Positions 1 to 9,035 of a DNA stretch of 64,000 nucleotides are shown here, one piece after another (the first letter of the stretch is position 1; the number at the start of each line of letters is the position of its first letter). The position numbers and the translations under genes are program-made. The DNA is from Caulobacter sp. CCUG 60055 (GTDB lineage Bacteria; Pseudomonadota; Alphaproteobacteria; Caulobacterales; Caulobacteraceae), in NCBI RefSeq assembly GCF_022750545.1, contig NZ_PUIC01000008.1:124001-188000 (forward strand), given 5' to 3'. The notes under the pieces were generated by a model, which was not told the DNA's origin, made no database searches, and saw only the letters and a program-made list of their open reading frames with translations.

Positions 1-2134
1 CCGAGGTGCGGTTGACGATCTTGGAGACCTGATAGCCGTTGTAGTCGTAGTAGAAGCCCGTGAGGTTCAGCAGCAGCGAGCCGTTCATCAGGGTGTTCTT
101 GGTGCCGAGCTCGTAGGCGTTGACGAACTCCGGCGCGAACGAGGCTGGCGGACAGCCGACGCCGAGGCTGCAGGCCGGGTTCAGGCCGCCGGCCTTGTAG
201 CCGCGCGAGAAGAACGCATAGATGAGCGTGTCGTTGGTGAAGCTCAGATGCGGCTTCCAGTCGAAGCCGAAGCGGCCGGTGGTCTCGCGGAAGCGGACCT
301 GGTTGATCGGCAGCTGACCGGCGGGCGGGCCGGCCGAGCCGCTGCCGGGCAGGCCGAGGGCCACCGCCAGGTTCTGCTGCAGTTTGTTGTCGTCGGTGTA
401 GCGCAGGCCGATGGTCCATTTGAAGTCCGGCGTCATCTGATAATAGACCTCGCCGAAGGCCGCGCGGGACTTCAGGTGATAGGCGCCGGTGTTGTCGTAA
501 TAGTTATGCCCCTGGCCGGTCGGCGTCTGGTTGGGGTCGATATAGATGCAGTTGGCGTTGCCGGCGGGGCAGGGATAGGGCACCGCTCCGCCTGTCGCCG
601 CCGAAGTCAGGTAGTTTTTCAGAGAATAGTACGCGCCCGCGGTGTTGAACATCACGAAGTAGTCTTGCGGGTTGGACTTGAAGTCCAGATAGATGCCGCC
701 GATGTTGAAATTGATCGGCCCGTCGAAATTGGACTGAAGGCGAAGCTCCTGGGTCCATTGCTTGGACTTGGCCGACGAGATGTCCGAGGTGCGGAAGAGG
801 TTCGAGGCGCCGTTCTGCGGGTCGTTGACCACGCCTCCAGGGAACAGGCTGCCGTACAGCGCCGCATAGCCCGGAACCGCCGCGAAGGCGTTGACCGGAT
901 TGGGCGTGGTGTTGAACGGCGTGTTGGGGATGTAGCGGGTGTAGTCCTGCCGGGTGAACAGGTCGTAGCTGGTGTACGAGGTCAGCGACGTGAACTTGAG
1001 CTGATCGGTCAGGTCCCAATCGATGTTGAATTCGACGATGTCGGTGTTGGTCCGGTAGATCGGATCGAACGACGACTGGATGTTGCGGATGTTGGGGTCC
1101 TGCATCTGGCCGGCGAAGGCGTCGCCGGTCTGCAGCCCGGTCAGGGCGGCGTAGAGGCCGCCGAGCGTCGCCTGCGAATTGATGGTGCCCAGCACGCCGG
1201 GCGAATTCACTGGCGTCGCCTGACAGCCTTGGCTGAAGAAGCCGCGCTCCACCTGCGCCACCAGCGGATTGGCCGAATAGGGCGCGCCGCCGACATTGGC
1301 GGGGCCTGGGTCCTTGGTGCAGAGCTGCTTGCCGATCCGCGAGCGGTTATCGTCCTCGTGGAAGGTGTCGTACATCAAGGTGGCGCGGAAACTGTCGGTC
1401 GGCGCGAACTTCAAGGTGGCGCGCCAGGCGTAGAGGTCGCGGTCGTCGGCGTCGTTGCCGGTGGCGATGTTCTTGCCGAAGCCGTCGCGCTTCAGATAGG
1501 TGCCGGCCACCCGCAGGTCGAGCTTGTCGCCATAGATCGGCACGTTGATCATGCCGCGGACCTTGATGGAATTGTAGTTGCCGTACTCGGCGCGGAGGTT
1601 GGCGCCGAAGTCGTCCGTCGGCTTGGCGGTGATGACGTTGACCACGCCGCCGGTGGCGTTGCGGCCGTAGAGCGTGCCCTGCGGTCCGCGCAGCACTTCC
1701 ACCCGCTCGACGTCATAGAAATCGGATTCGAACAGGTTGTTCGAGGTCAGGGGCGCGTTGTTCAGGTGCACGCCCACGCCGGAATCGCCCGACGCCGCCA
1801 CCAGCTTGGCCCCGACGCCGCGAATCTGGAAGTTGTAGCCGGTGAAGTTGCCCTTGGAGAAGTTGACGTTGGGGATCGAGGTGACGAGGTTGGGGCCGCC
1901 GTCGATCTTCTGCTTCTGCAGCATGTCCTGCGAGAAGGCCGAGACGGCGATCGGCACGTCCTGCAGCGCCTCCTCCTTCTTCTGGGCGGTGACGACCAGT
2001 TCCTCGATGACGGTGCCGCCGGCCTTGGCGGGCGGCGGGGTCTGCTGAGCGAGCGCCGGTGATCCGATGGCGATGAGAGCCCCCGCCGAAACGCCCATGG
2101 CGAGCAGGCTCCGCAAACGCAGAGATTGCGACAT
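1..2134 (-). CDS. TonB-dependent receptor, C-terminus cut by window edge
   Basis: Outer-membrane active transporter for a siderophore, vitamin or glycan, energised by TonB-ExbBD. The start at 2134 gives a clear signal peptide (MSQSLRLRSLLAMGVSAGA, cleaved near ALAQ). A TonB-box-like stretch (EELVVTAQKKEE) follows. The plug domain has typical motifs (DVERVEVLRGPQGTLYGRNA, then GGVVNVITAKP), and beta-barrel repeats run to the edge. About 711 codons are present; the final strands and terminal aromatic residue lie outside. The Ile/Leu-Val-Val-Thr-Ala-Gln-Lys box is typical of the large receptor families in Caulobacter and sphingomonads. The substrate cannot be read from sequence. Upstream is 187 bp of non-coding DNA before cutA. 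Confidence 0.93.
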   Translation of the reverse strand, partial: MSQSLRLRSLLAMGVSAGALIAIGSPALAQQTPPPAKAGGTVIEELVVTAQKKEEALQDVPIAVSAFSQDMLQKQKIDGGPNLVTSIPNVNFSKGNFTGYNFQIRGVGAKLVAASGDSGVGVHLNNAPLTSNNLFESDFYDVERVEVLRGPQGTLYGRNATGGVVNVITAKPTDDFGANLRAEYGNYNSIKVRGMINVPIYGDKLDLRVAGTYLKRDGFGKNIATGNDADDRDLYAWRATLKFAPTDSFRATLMYDTFHEDDNRSRIGKQLCTKDPGPANVGGAPYSANPLVAQVERGFFSQGCQATPVNSPGVLGTINSQATLGGLYAALTGLQTGDAFAGQMQDPNIRNIQSSFDPIYRTNTDIVEFNIDWDLTDQLKFTSLTSYTSYDLFTRQDYTRYIPNTPFNTTPNPVNAFAAVPGYAALYGSLFPGGVVNDPQNGASNLFRTSDISSAKSKQWTQELRLQSNFDGPINFNIGGIYLDFKSNPQDYFVMFNTAGAYYSLKNYLTSAATGGAVPYPCPAGNANCIYIDPNQTPTGQGHNYYDNTGAYHLKSRAAFGEVYYQMTPDFKWTIGLRYTDDNKLQQNLAVALGLPGSGSAGPPAGQLPINQVRFRETTGRFGFDWKPHLSFTNDTLIYAFFSRGYKAGGLNPACSLGVGCPPASFAPEFVNAYELGTKNTLMNGSLLLNLTGFYYDYNGYQVSKIVNRTS

Positions 2135-2321
2135 CTTATTCCTCCCGTGACGCCGCGAACCTTATGGCTGGTTCTGCGAACGTCCTGTTTCCTCGGCGCC
2201 GCGCAATTATTTGCCACGTCGGGTGCACGGCTTACCCTCGCGGCGTACGAGGATTGCATACGCGCGTTTGAAAGCTGTCAACTGGCGAGGAGGAACATAA
2301 ACGGCGATAAGTTATGCGATG

Positions 2322-2672
2322 TCACCGGCTCGCCGCACATCGTTCTGCGAAAGACACACTTCCTTGCAGCCATTGGAGAAATTCGGGGTGCGACGCTTGG
2401 CTGTCGACGGTCAACGCCAGGATGCAGGGGACGTCGTAGGGGTGGCGTGCGACGATCAGTCCGCGCAACGCGCCCTCGGCGGCCCGAGTCGTTTTCAAGG
2501 TCATCGGCGTTTCGACCGCCTCCTCGACCGCGTCCTTCCAGCGATAGATCGAGCGGACCGGCGGGAAGAGGTTGGCGCAGGCGCACAGGCCCTGCTCCAG
2601 GGCTTCGCGCGCCAGGGCCTCGGCGGTTTCGGCGTCGGGCCAGGTCGTGTAGAGGAAGACCGCGTCCTGCAT
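2322..2672 (-). CDS. cutA: CutA1 divalent cation tolerance protein
   Basis: Small trimeric cytoplasmic protein of the CutA1 family, 116 residues, the usual length. The N-terminus carries the family's first strand (FLYTTWPD) followed by the AEALAREALEQGLCACANLFPPVRSIYRWK block, and the C-terminal half keeps the HPYDVPCILAL strand. CutA1 was first linked to copper tolerance in E. coli, but its biochemical role is unsettled. It is divergent from queC, and its ATG lies at the first copy of a 12-bp direct repeat. Upstream of the TonB receptor on the same strand but 187 bp away, so probably not co-transcribed with it. Confidence 0.9.
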   Translation of the reverse strand: MQDAVFLYTTWPDAETAEALAREALEQGLCACANLFPPVRSIYRWKDAVEEAVETPMTLKTTRAAEGALRGLIVARHPYDVPCILALTVDSQASHPEFLQWLQGSVSFAERCAASR

Positions 2673-2697
2673 GATCTAGGCGTCCTGATCTAGGCGT
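2672..2697. repeat. 12-bp direct repeat in the cutA-queC divergent region
   Basis: TGATCTAGGCGT occurs at 2672-2683 and again at 2686-2697, a 14-bp period. A degenerate third copy (TCATCTAGCGTC) lies about 30 bp further on. The array sits between the divergent cutA and queC starts, so it may be an operator. This is inference from position only. Confidence 0.5.
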
Positions 2698-2777
2698 GCC
2701 GTTGCGCCCGGCGGCGGGCGTGCTCATCTAGCGTCGGCCGGCCGCAGGCCTCGTTCAATCCCGGTTTCAGCATACGC

Positions 2778-3512
2778 ATGTCCGATCCAGCTTCCACCGC
2801 CTCAGGCGCGCTTGTCCTGTTCTCCGGCGGTCAGGATTCCACCGCCTGTCTCGCCTGGGCGCTCGACCGCTACGCGCGGGTGGAGACGGTCGGCTTCGAC
2901 TACGGCCAGCGTCACGCGGTCGAGCTGGAGGCGCGCCGCGCGGTGCGCGAGGGCTTCATCGCGGCTTTTCCCGCCTGGGCCGAACGGCTCGGTCCGGACC
3001 ACATGCTCGACATTCGCGGGTTCGGCGCCGTGGCCGAGTCGGCCCTGACCGCCGACCGGGCCATCGAAATGACCGCCAGCGGCCTGCCGTCGACCTTCGT
3101 GCCCGGCCGCAACCTGGTGTTCCTGACCTATGCGGCGGCCCTGGCCGACCGGCGGGGCCTGCGCGCCCTGGTCGGCGGCATGTGCGAGACGGACTATTCC
3201 GGCTATCCCGACTGTCGTCGCGCCACCATGGACGCCATGGAGCAGGCCCTGAACCTGGGCATGGAGCGCGACTTCCGCATCGAGACGCCGCTGATGCGCC
3301 TGACCAAGGCGCAGACCTGGGCCCTGGCCAAGGGGCTGGGCGGCGAGGCGCTGATCGACCTGACCCTGCGCGAGAGCCATACCTGCTACCTCGGCGAGCG
3401 CGGCGAGCTGCATCCCTGGGGATACGGCTGCGGCGCGTGCCCGGCCTGCGAGCTGCGGGCCAGGGGCTTCGAGACCTGGGTCGCCGAGGGGCGGCCGGCG
3501 GCCGCGCCGTGA
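2778..3512 (+). CDS. queC: 7-cyano-7-deazaguanine (preQ0) synthase QueC
   Basis: Converts 7-carboxy-7-deazaguanine to preQ0 using ATP and ammonia, a step in queuosine tRNA modification. 244 residues. The N-terminal PP-loop for ATP is visible ([16 protein letters not shown]), as is the mid-protein [16 protein letters not shown] block. The C-terminal zinc site is intact: Cys in SHTCYLG, then three Cys in GCGACPAC. First gene of queC-queE-queD; its TGA overlaps the GTG of queE (GTGA). No convincing ribosome binding site is seen before the ATG at 2778. I found no preQ1 riboswitch pattern upstream. Confidence 0.95.
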   Translation: MSDPASTASGALVLFSGGQDSTACLAWALDRYARVETVGFDYGQRHAVELEARRAVREGFIAAFPAWAERLGPDHMLDIRGFGAVAESALTADRAIEMTASGLPSTFVPGRNLVFLTYAAALADRRGLRALVGGMCETDYSGYPDCRRATMDAMEQALNLGMERDFRIETPLMRLTKAQTWALAKGLGGEALIDLTLRESHTCYLGERGELHPWGYGCGACPACELRARGFETWVAEGRPAAAP

Positions 3513-4141
3513 CCTACAGCGTCAAGGAGATCTTCCTCACCCTCCAGGGCGAGGGCGGCCAGGCGGGCAAGGCGGCGGTGTTCTGCCGCTTCGCCGGCTG
3601 CAATCTGTGGTCCGGCCGCGAGCAGGACCGCGCCAAGGCGGTATGCACCTTCTGCGACACCGACTTCGTGGGGATGGACGGGCCGGGGGGCGGACGCTTC
3701 GCCGACGCCGAGCGGCTGGCCGACGCGGTGGCGGCGGCCTGGACCGGCCCGGCGCACGACCAGTTGGTGGTTTGCACCGGCGGCGAGCCGCTGCTGCAAC
3801 TGGACGCGCCGTTGATCGACGCCCTGCACGCCAGGGGGTTCGCCATCGCGGTGGAGACCAACGGCACCTTGCCGGCGCCGGCGGGCCTCGACTGGATCTG
3901 CGTCAGCCCCAAGGCCGACGCCCCGGTGGTGCAGACCCGCGGCCAGGAGCTGAAGCTGGTCTTCCCCCAGCCCGGGGTCGATCCGGAACGCTTCGCCGGC
4001 CTCGATTTCGAGCGTTTCTTCCTTCAGCCGATGGATGGTCCCGACCGCGCCGCCGCGACGGAGGCGGCGGTCGCCTATTGCCTTTCGCACCCGCAATGGC
4101 GTTTAAGCGTGCAGACGCACAAGTATCTCGGCCTGCCCTGA
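3509..4141 (+). CDS. queE: 7-carboxy-7-deazaguanine synthase QueE (radical SAM)
   Basis: Radical SAM enzyme that rearranges 6-carboxy-tetrahydropterin into 7-carboxy-7-deazaguanine. 210 residues from a GTG that overlaps the queC stop. The opening [31 protein letters not shown] is diagnostic of QueE. The cluster-binding cysteines are at about residues 31, 46 and 49 with C-x14-C-x2-C spacing, a known QueE variant of the usual C-x3-C-x2-C. The SAM-binding CTGGEPLLQ motif and the VETNGT strand follow. Longer in-frame upstream starts fall inside queC and were rejected because queC fills that DNA. Confidence 0.94.
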   Translation: MTYSVKEIFLTLQGEGGQAGKAAVFCRFAGCNLWSGREQDRAKAVCTFCDTDFVGMDGPGGGRFADAERLADAVAAAWTGPAHDQLVVCTGGEPLLQLDAPLIDALHARGFAIAVETNGTLPAPAGLDWICVSPKADAPVVQTRGQELKLVFPQPGVDPERFAGLDFERFFLQPMDGPDRAAATEAAVAYCLSHPQWRLSVQTHKYLGLP

Positions 4142-4178
4142 GGATTTCGAGCCTCCCAGGCCCCATGTTTCGGACAAG

Positions 4179-4550
4179 ATGACCGACGCTCACTTCGAAA
4201 TCACGAAGGCCGCGACCTTCGACGCCGCCCACTATCTGGAGCAGGGGCCGGCCGATCACCGCTATCGGCGCCTGCACGGCCATTCGTTCAAGGTCGAGGC
4301 CAGCGTGCGCGGCCCGGCCGACCCCGAGGCCGGCTGGGTGGCTGACCTGTCGGCGCTCGACGAGGCGCTGCGGGCCGTCGCGACCGAGCTTGACCACGGC
4401 CTGCTCAACGATCATCCCGGCCTCGAGGTCCCGACGCTGGAGCGCCTGTGCCTGCATTTCGCCGGCAAGCTGCGTCCGCGCTTCCCTGGCCTGTCGCGCA
4501 TCGTCGTGTCGCGGCCGACCATCGGGGAAAGCTGCGCGCTGAACCTCTAA
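4179..4550 (+). CDS. queD: 6-carboxy-tetrahydropterin synthase QueD-like, catalytic Cys replaced
   Basis: Expected to make 6-carboxy-5,6,7,8-tetrahydropterin from dihydroneopterin triphosphate, the first queuosine-specific step. 123 residues, usual length. The zinc ligands are present: His18 (DAAHYL), His33 and His35 (RLHGH). Asp72-His73 (ELDHGLLND) matches the family catalytic pair. In E. coli QueD the nucleophilic Cys lies four residues before the HGH motif (CxxxHGH); here that residue is Tyr29 (YRRLHGH). The late catalytic Glu aligns with Arg112. The operon position still argues for a queuosine role, so this may be a variant subgroup. It converges on the small lipoprotein gene, the stop codons overlapping. 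Confidence 0.85.
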   Translation: MTDAHFEITKAATFDAAHYLEQGPADHRYRRLHGHSFKVEASVRGPADPEAGWVADLSALDEALRAVATELDHGLLNDHPGLEVPTLERLCLHFAGKLRPRFPGLSRIVVSRPTIGESCALNL

Positions 4551-4810
4551 GGCGGGTTTCCGCCGTTCGGCGCCGGCTTGTCCTTCTGATCGTCGCCGCC
4601 CGCGACGGCCCGCCCGGCCGCGCCGACCACCGCGCCGCCGGCCTTGGCGGTCGCGCCGACCGCGCCGGCCGTCACCCCGACGGCGGTTCCGACCACGGCG
4701 CCGGTGGCGGCCGCCGCGACGCATCCTTGCAGGCAGACGGCGAGCGCCGCCAGCGCGATGGCGGACGCGGCCGACAGGCCGGCGGTCCTGGAGGAGGGAA
4801 GGGCTCGCAT
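4547..4810 (-). CDS. small glycine-rich lipoprotein
   Basis: 87 residues. The N-terminus has a basic segment, a hydrophobic stretch and a lipobox-like LQGC ending at Cys30, so the protein is probably lipidated and membrane anchored. After the Cys comes a Gly/Ala/Val-rich region (GAVVGTAVGVTAGAVGATAKAGG) resembling the glycine-zipper helices of small envelope lipoproteins. The tail is short and hydrophilic. A strong ribosome binding site (AAGGAG) precedes the ATG at 4810. The function is unknown. The stop overlaps the convergent queD stop. Confidence 0.75.
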   Translation of the reverse strand: MRALPSSRTAGLSAASAIALAALAVCLQGCVAAAATGAVVGTAVGVTAGAVGATAKAGGAVVGAAGRAVAGGDDQKDKPAPNGGNPP

Positions 4811-4892
4811 CTGAGGCTCCTTGGGCTGAGCCTCGCCAGCATCCGGCCGAATCGTTGCGATTAGATGGCGTCGCCGCCGTCCGCGGCCCCGG

Positions 4893-5399
4893 TCAGGGGT
4901 CGAGGTTGACGGCGTGCTGCTCGTGGATGCGGCGGTAGGGGCCGACGAAATAGGGGTCGGCCTTGCGCCGGCGGTCCGGGCCGAAATAGTCGCGCGATCG
5001 CACGAAGGGCCGGGGATTGTCGATGATCTCCACCACCCGCTCCAGCACGCCCCTGGCGGTCACCGGCTTGGCCAGGAACTCGTTGACGCCGGCGTCGCGC
5101 GCCTCGGTCACCCGGCGGGAGGTCGAGTGGCCGGTGACCATGATCACCGGGGTCAGCTGGTTGGGGCTGTCGGGCGCGTTGCGCAGCCGACGGACGAAGT
5201 CGATGCCGTCGAGCGGCGTCATGGCCAGGTCGGTCATCACGATGTCGATGGGATGGGCGCGCATCAGGGTCAGGGCCTCGGCCCCGTCCTCGGCCTCCAG
5301 CACCGCGCGCACGCCGATGGCGCGAAGGATCTCGGTCAGCAGCACGCGCATGTGCTGGTTGTCGTCGACCAGCAGAATCTTGAGCAGTTCGAACCGCAA
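4893..5399 (-). CDS. single-domain response regulator
   Basis: Receiver-domain protein, 168 residues, no output domain. The acidic pair Asp12-Asp13, phospho-acceptor Asp57 (MTDLAM), Thr89 and Lys111 (LAKPV) are all in place, so it should accept phosphate. The tail after residue 130 holds the FGPDRRRK motif seen in many alphaproteobacterial receivers, then a basic/aromatic segment. The start appears to be TTG at 5399 because the receiver's first strand begins immediately after. No kinase is adjacent; the partner could be one of the kinases elsewhere in this window, but that is speculation. Confidence 0.85.
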   Translation of the reverse strand: MRFELLKILLVDDNQHMRVLLTEILRAIGVRAVLEAEDGAEALTLMRAHPIDIVMTDLAMTPLDGIDFVRRLRNAPDSPNQLTPVIMVTGHSTSRRVTEARDAGVNEFLAKPVTARGVLERVVEIIDNPRPFVRSRDYFGPDRRRKADPYFVGPYRRIHEQHAVNLDP

Positions 5400-5514
5400 G
5401 AAGAAGCGCCGCCCCCGAGATATTCACGCGCGCACGCATCCGCCGCCGGACGGATGAACTCAACGCGCGACGCCAGAGGGGCCCAAATGAAACATGGTTA
5501 TCGGCAGGTCAACC

Positions 5515-5546
5515 ATAAAAAGAGACCCGCCGGGAAGGCGGGTCTC
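5515..5546 (-). terminator. Rho-independent terminator of the pirin gene
   Basis: Perfect 10-bp stem GAGACCCGCC/GGCGGGTCTC (5522-5531 with 5537-5546) and a 5-nt loop. On the minus strand it is followed directly by a run of five T. It lies 31 bp after the pirin stop. Confidence 0.9.
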
Positions 5547-5577
5547 AGGCAAAGTCAAATGATCGCGAGCCGCCGCC

Positions 5578-6276
5578 TCAGGCGGCGTCGACCAGGACCA
5601 CCTCGGCGTCCTGCAACGACTTGACCACCAGCCGCTCCTCGCCGGTGATGGCCGCGCCGTCGCGGGCGTCCAGTTCGACGCCGTTGACCTCGATGCGGCC
5701 GGCCGCCGCCACCAGATAGGCGTGGCGCGCGGCGCCCAGGTCATAGACCGTGGTTTCGCCGGCCTTCAGCGTCGCGCCGAGCACCCGCGCCTCGGCGCGG
5801 ATCGGCAGGGCGTCGTCGTCGCCGTCGAAGCCGCTGGCCAGGGCGACGAACTTGCCGGACCGGTCGCCCTTGGGGAACGGCTTGGCCCCCCAGGACGGCG
5901 CGCCGCCACGCTTGGACGGCTCGATCCAGATCTGGAACAGCGTCGTGGTCTCGGGCTCCAGGTTGTATTCGGCATGGCGGATGCCCGTTCCGGCCGACAT
6001 CACCTGGACGTCGCCCGCCTCGGTGCGGCCCTGGTTGCCCAGGCTGTCCTGATGGGTGATCGCGCCTTTGCGGACATAGGTGATGATCTCCATGTCCGCG
6101 TGCGGGTGGGGCGGAAAGCCGGACTTCGGCCCGATCTCGTCGTCGTTCCACACCCGCAGGGCGCCCCAGCCCATGCGCGCGGGGTCGTACCAGTTGGCGA
6201 ACGAGAAGTGGTGGCGCGCGTTCAGCCAGCCGTGGTCGGCGTGGCCGAGTTCGTTGAAGGGTCTGCGCTCGATCAT
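5578..6276 (-). CDS. pirin family protein (quercetinase-like bicupin)
   Basis: Cytoplasmic bicupin of the pirin/YhhW type, 232 residues; some members open quercetin, others are regulatory. The N-terminal cupin has the pirin signature HPHADMEIITYV, then GDVQVMSAGTGIRHAEYN, giving the expected metal-binding His and Glu residues. The second cupin is shorter and ends in a variable tail. I chose ATG 6276 over 6348 because a ribosome binding site (AGGGAG) precedes it and the family's MIERRPF start follows. A strong terminator follows the gene. Confidence 0.9.
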   Translation of the reverse strand: MIERRPFNELGHADHGWLNARHHFSFANWYDPARMGWGALRVWNDDEIGPKSGFPPHPHADMEIITYVRKGAITHQDSLGNQGRTEAGDVQVMSAGTGIRHAEYNLEPETTTLFQIWIEPSKRGGAPSWGAKPFPKGDRSGKFVALASGFDGDDDALPIRAEARVLGATLKAGETTVYDLGAARHAYLVAAAGRIEVNGVELDARDGAAITGEERLVVKSLQDAEVVLVDAA

Positions 6277-6373
6277 GGCGGTCTCCCTGTTGACGTTGTT
6301 CGGGACCAAGCGTCCCGGTTCAACGCCTAGATAGGGCGTGTCGCCCAAATTGCAACAGTAACTGTTTCCAATA

Positions 6374-7513
6374 TCAGCTTCGGCCCTCGCGGCCGGGGGC
6401 GAACGCCCCGCCGCCGGTCTGGGCCCGGTGGCGCAGGAAGGCGTCGGCCAGGACGCAGGCGGTCATCGCCTCGACCACCGGCGCGGCGCGGATGCCGACG
6501 CAGGGGTCGTGGCGGCCCTTGGTGCGCAGGTCGACCTCGGCGCCGGTCTCGTCGATGGAGCGGCGCGGGGTCAGGATGGAGGAGGTCGGCTTGAACGCCA
6601 CCCGCGCCACCACCGGCTGGCCGGTGGACAGGCCCGCCAGGATCCCTCCGGCGTTGTTCGACAGGAACACCGGCGCGCCGTCGTTCCCCATGCGCATCTC
6701 GTCGGCGTTCTCTTCGCCCGACAGCAGGGCGGCGGCAAAGCCCGCGCCGATCTCCACGCCCTTGGCGGCGTTGATCGACATCAGGGCGGCGGCCAGTTCG
6801 GCGTCGAGCTTGCCGTAGATCGGCGCGCCCCAGCCGGCCGGAACCCCGGTCGCCTCGACCTCGAGCACCGCGCCGATCGACGAGCCCGCCTTGCGCACGC
6901 CTTCCAGATAGTCCTCCCAGACCGCGACGGTCCCGGCGTCGGGGCACCAGAAGGGGTTGTTGTGGGTCTCGGCCCAGTCCCAGCGGGCGCGGTCGACGGC
7001 GTGGGGGCCGATCTGCACCAGGGCGGCGCGGATCTGCACGCTCTCGCCCAGCACCTTGCGCGCCACGGCCCCGGCCGCCACCCGCGCGGCGGTCTCGCGG
7101 GCGGAGGAGCGGCCGCCGCCGCGATAGTCGCGTACGCCGTACTTGGCGAAATAGGCGAAGTCGGCATGGCCGGGGCGGAACGCCTGGGCGATGTCGGAAT
7201 AGTCCTTGGACCGCTGGTCGGTGTTCTCGATCAGCAGCGAGATCGGCGTGCCGGTGGTGACCTGGCCGCCGAACTGGGCCTTGGTGCGCTCGTCCTCGAA
7301 CACGCCCGACAGGATGCGCACCGCGTCGGCCTCGCGCCGCTGGGTGACGAACTTCGAGCCGCCCGGCTTGCGCTTGTCCAGCCATACCTGGATGTCGGCC
7401 TCAGTCAGGGTCAGGCCCGGAGGGCAGCCGTCGACGACGCAGCCCAGGGCCGGGCCGTGGCTTTCGCCCCAGGTGGTGACGCGGAACAGGTGGCCGAAGG
7501 TGTTGTGCGACAT
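6374..7513 (-). CDS. aroC: chorismate synthase
   Basis: Last enzyme of the shikimate pathway, turning EPSP into chorismate with reduced FMN. 379 residues. It begins [20 protein letters not shown], the classic first signature. Further signatures are the [29 protein letters not shown] block and, near the C-terminus, the [20 protein letters not shown] block. ATG 7513 is preferred to the longer in-frame start at 7549, since conservation begins there. Encoded after the J-domain gene on the same strand with a short gap. Confidence 0.96.
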   Translation of the reverse strand: MSHNTFGHLFRVTTWGESHGPALGCVVDGCPPGLTLTEADIQVWLDKRKPGGSKFVTQRREADAVRILSGVFEDERTKAQFGGQVTTGTPISLLIENTDQRSKDYSDIAQAFRPGHADFAYFAKYGVRDYRGGGRSSARETAARVAAGAVARKVLGESVQIRAALVQIGPHAVDRARWDWAETHNNPFWCPDAGTVAVWEDYLEGVRKAGSSIGAVLEVEATGVPAGWGAPIYGKLDAELAAALMSINAAKGVEIGAGFAAALLSGEENADEMRMGNDGAPVFLSNNAGGILAGLSTGQPVVARVAFKPTSSILTPRRSIDETGAEVDLRTKGRHDPCVGIRAAPVVEAMTACVLADAFLRHRAQTGGGAFAPGREGRS

Positions 7514-7570
7514 GGCGCTGGTCTTAGCCGAAGGCCGGCCGGCCCACAAATCGGGCCGATGCGAAAGGGA

Positions 7571-8266
7571 TCATGCGGCCCAGGCTGCGCCGAAACGCCG
7601 CCGCTTGGCGCGAGCGGGGCTCTCGTAGCGCGACGCGTCGGGCTGCAGGCGCACGAACAGGTCGCCGCGTCCATGCCGGCCGCGTGCGGGCAGGCCCTCG
7701 TTCGGCACCCGCACCAGGCCGCGCGCGCCGGCCTCGCGCGACACCCAGACCATGCGCGGCCCGGTGGGGGTCTGTACTTCCAGCCGCCCGCCGTCGCGCA
7801 GCAGGGCGGGGGAGGCGGCGACGGTGAGATGCAGGTGGTCGCGGTCGACCAGCACGCCGTCTTCGCCCCGGACGAACACCGTCAGCAGCACGCCGTCCAA
7901 CCGCACCTTGTCGCCGGGGCGCAGGCCGGCCGGCAACGTCGTCGGCCGAAGCCGGCCGTCGGGCAGCGACACCGACCGTTCGCCGCCGCGCAGGGCTTCG
8001 GCCGGGGTGATCTCCAGGCGGTCCTCGACCGGGCGTTCGGGCCTCGGCGGGATGGTCGACGGCGCGCGGCCTGCCTCCAGCAGGCGATAGGCCTCGACGA
8101 TGCGGCGCAGTCTGCGCGCCTCGCCGCCATGGTCGGGGTGGGCGGTCTTGACCGTGGCGCGGAAGGCCCGCGCCACGTCGTCCGGCGTCGCGCCGGGCCG
8201 CAGGCCCAGCGTCTCCAACGCTTCGAGAACCGTCATGGTGTCGGAAGCCCCGCTCATGGCGCGCAT
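7571..8266 (-). CDS. J-domain co-chaperone with C-terminal DnaJ-like domain
   Basis: 231 residues. The N-terminal J domain (about 10-65) carries the HPD motif (AHPDHGG, His43-Pro44-Asp45) that stimulates DnaK ATPase. There is no Gly/Phe-rich linker or zinc-finger domain. Residues 85-215 look like one DnaJ C-terminal substrate-binding domain (ALRGGERSVSLPDG, LPAGLRPGDKVRL, GDLFVRLQ). So it is a reduced class B/CbpA-like protein, roughly two thirds of CbpA length. Other possible starts are ATG 8257 and ATG 8236. Divergent from pdxH. Confidence 0.82.
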   Translation of the reverse strand: MRAMSGASDTMTVLEALETLGLRPGATPDDVARAFRATVKTAHPDHGGEARRLRRIVEAYRLLEAGRAPSTIPPRPERPVEDRLEITPAEALRGGERSVSLPDGRLRPTTLPAGLRPGDKVRLDGVLLTVFVRGEDGVLVDRDHLHLTVAASPALLRDGGRLEVQTPTGPRMVWVSREAGARGLVRVPNEGLPARGRHGRGDLFVRLQPDASRYESPARAKRRRFGAAWAA

Positions 8267-8343
8267 GCTGAGCGAACAGGGTCAACGACGCGTTAAGCCT
8301 GATCGAGCCTGTCACACGCGCCGAAGGGCGCTATATCAAAGCC

Positions 8344-9012
8344 ATGGACGACGCCGACCTCATCCCGCCCTCGCCGAGCGAGGAAGACTACATCGCCGCC
8401 CAGGAGAAGGCCGGTCCGCCCCTGTCCGAGATCGGCGGCCCGTTCGCCCTGTTCGCCGAATGGCTGGAGGCGGCCAAGGCCGCCGAGCCCAACGATCCCA
8501 ACGGCATGGCCCTGGCCACGGCCGACGCCGACGGCCTGCCGGACGTGCGCATGGTCCTGCTCAAGGACGTCGATCCGCGCGGCTTCGTGTTCTACACCAA
8601 CACCGAGAGCGCCAAGGGGCTGGAACTGGCGGCCAATCCGCAGGCGGCGTTGCTCTTCCACTGGAAATCCCTGCGCCGGCAGGTGCGCGTACGCGGCCGG
8701 GTCGAGCCGACGACGACGGCCGAGGCCGACGCCTATTTCGCCAGCCGCGCGCGGCACAGCCAGGTCGGCGCCTGGGCCTCGGACCAGTCGCGGCCCTTGC
8801 CCGACCGCCTGGCCCTGGAGCGGCGGGTGGCCGAGTTCGGCCTGAAGTTCGGCCTGGGCAAGGTGCCGCGGCCGCCGCACTGGTCGGGCTATCGCGTGAT
8901 CCCCTCGGCCGTCGAGTTCTGGCGCGACCGGCCGTTCCGGCTGCATGAGCGGCTGGTCTTCCTGCGCGAGAGCGAGACCGGCCCCTGGCGGACGACGCGC
9001 CTGTTCCCGTGA
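8344..9012 (+). CDS. pdxH: pyridoxamine 5'-phosphate oxidase
   Basis: FMN-dependent oxidase making pyridoxal 5'-phosphate from PNP or PMP. 222 residues, typical. Family motifs are clear: [58 protein letters not shown] and the terminal block [14 protein letters not shown]...RLHERLVF with final RLFP. The stop lies within a 14-bp direct repeat that also reaches the stop of the convergent TetR gene. Confidence 0.96.
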   Translation: MDDADLIPPSPSEEDYIAAQEKAGPPLSEIGGPFALFAEWLEAAKAAEPNDPNGMALATADADGLPDVRMVLLKDVDPRGFVFYTNTESAKGLELAANPQAALLFHWKSLRRQVRVRGRVEPTTTAEADAYFASRARHSQVGAWASDQSRPLPDRLALERRVAEFGLKFGLGKVPRPPHWSGYRVIPSAVEFWRDRPFRLHERLVFLRESETGPWRTTRLFP

Positions 9013-9035
9013 CGCCTCCCGTCCCGTGACGCCTC
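9005..9035. repeat. 14-bp direct repeat between pdxH and tetR stops
   Basis: TCCCGTGACGCCTC occurs at 9005-9018 and 9022-9035. The first copy holds the pdxH stop codon and the second reaches the stop of the convergent TetR gene. It looks like a small local duplication; no function is implied. Confidence 0.6.

Noticed and set aside
248-2062. 604-codon open frame on the plus strand
   Set aside because: Antisense shadow of the TonB receptor; low-complexity Gly/Arg/Val composition and no domain.
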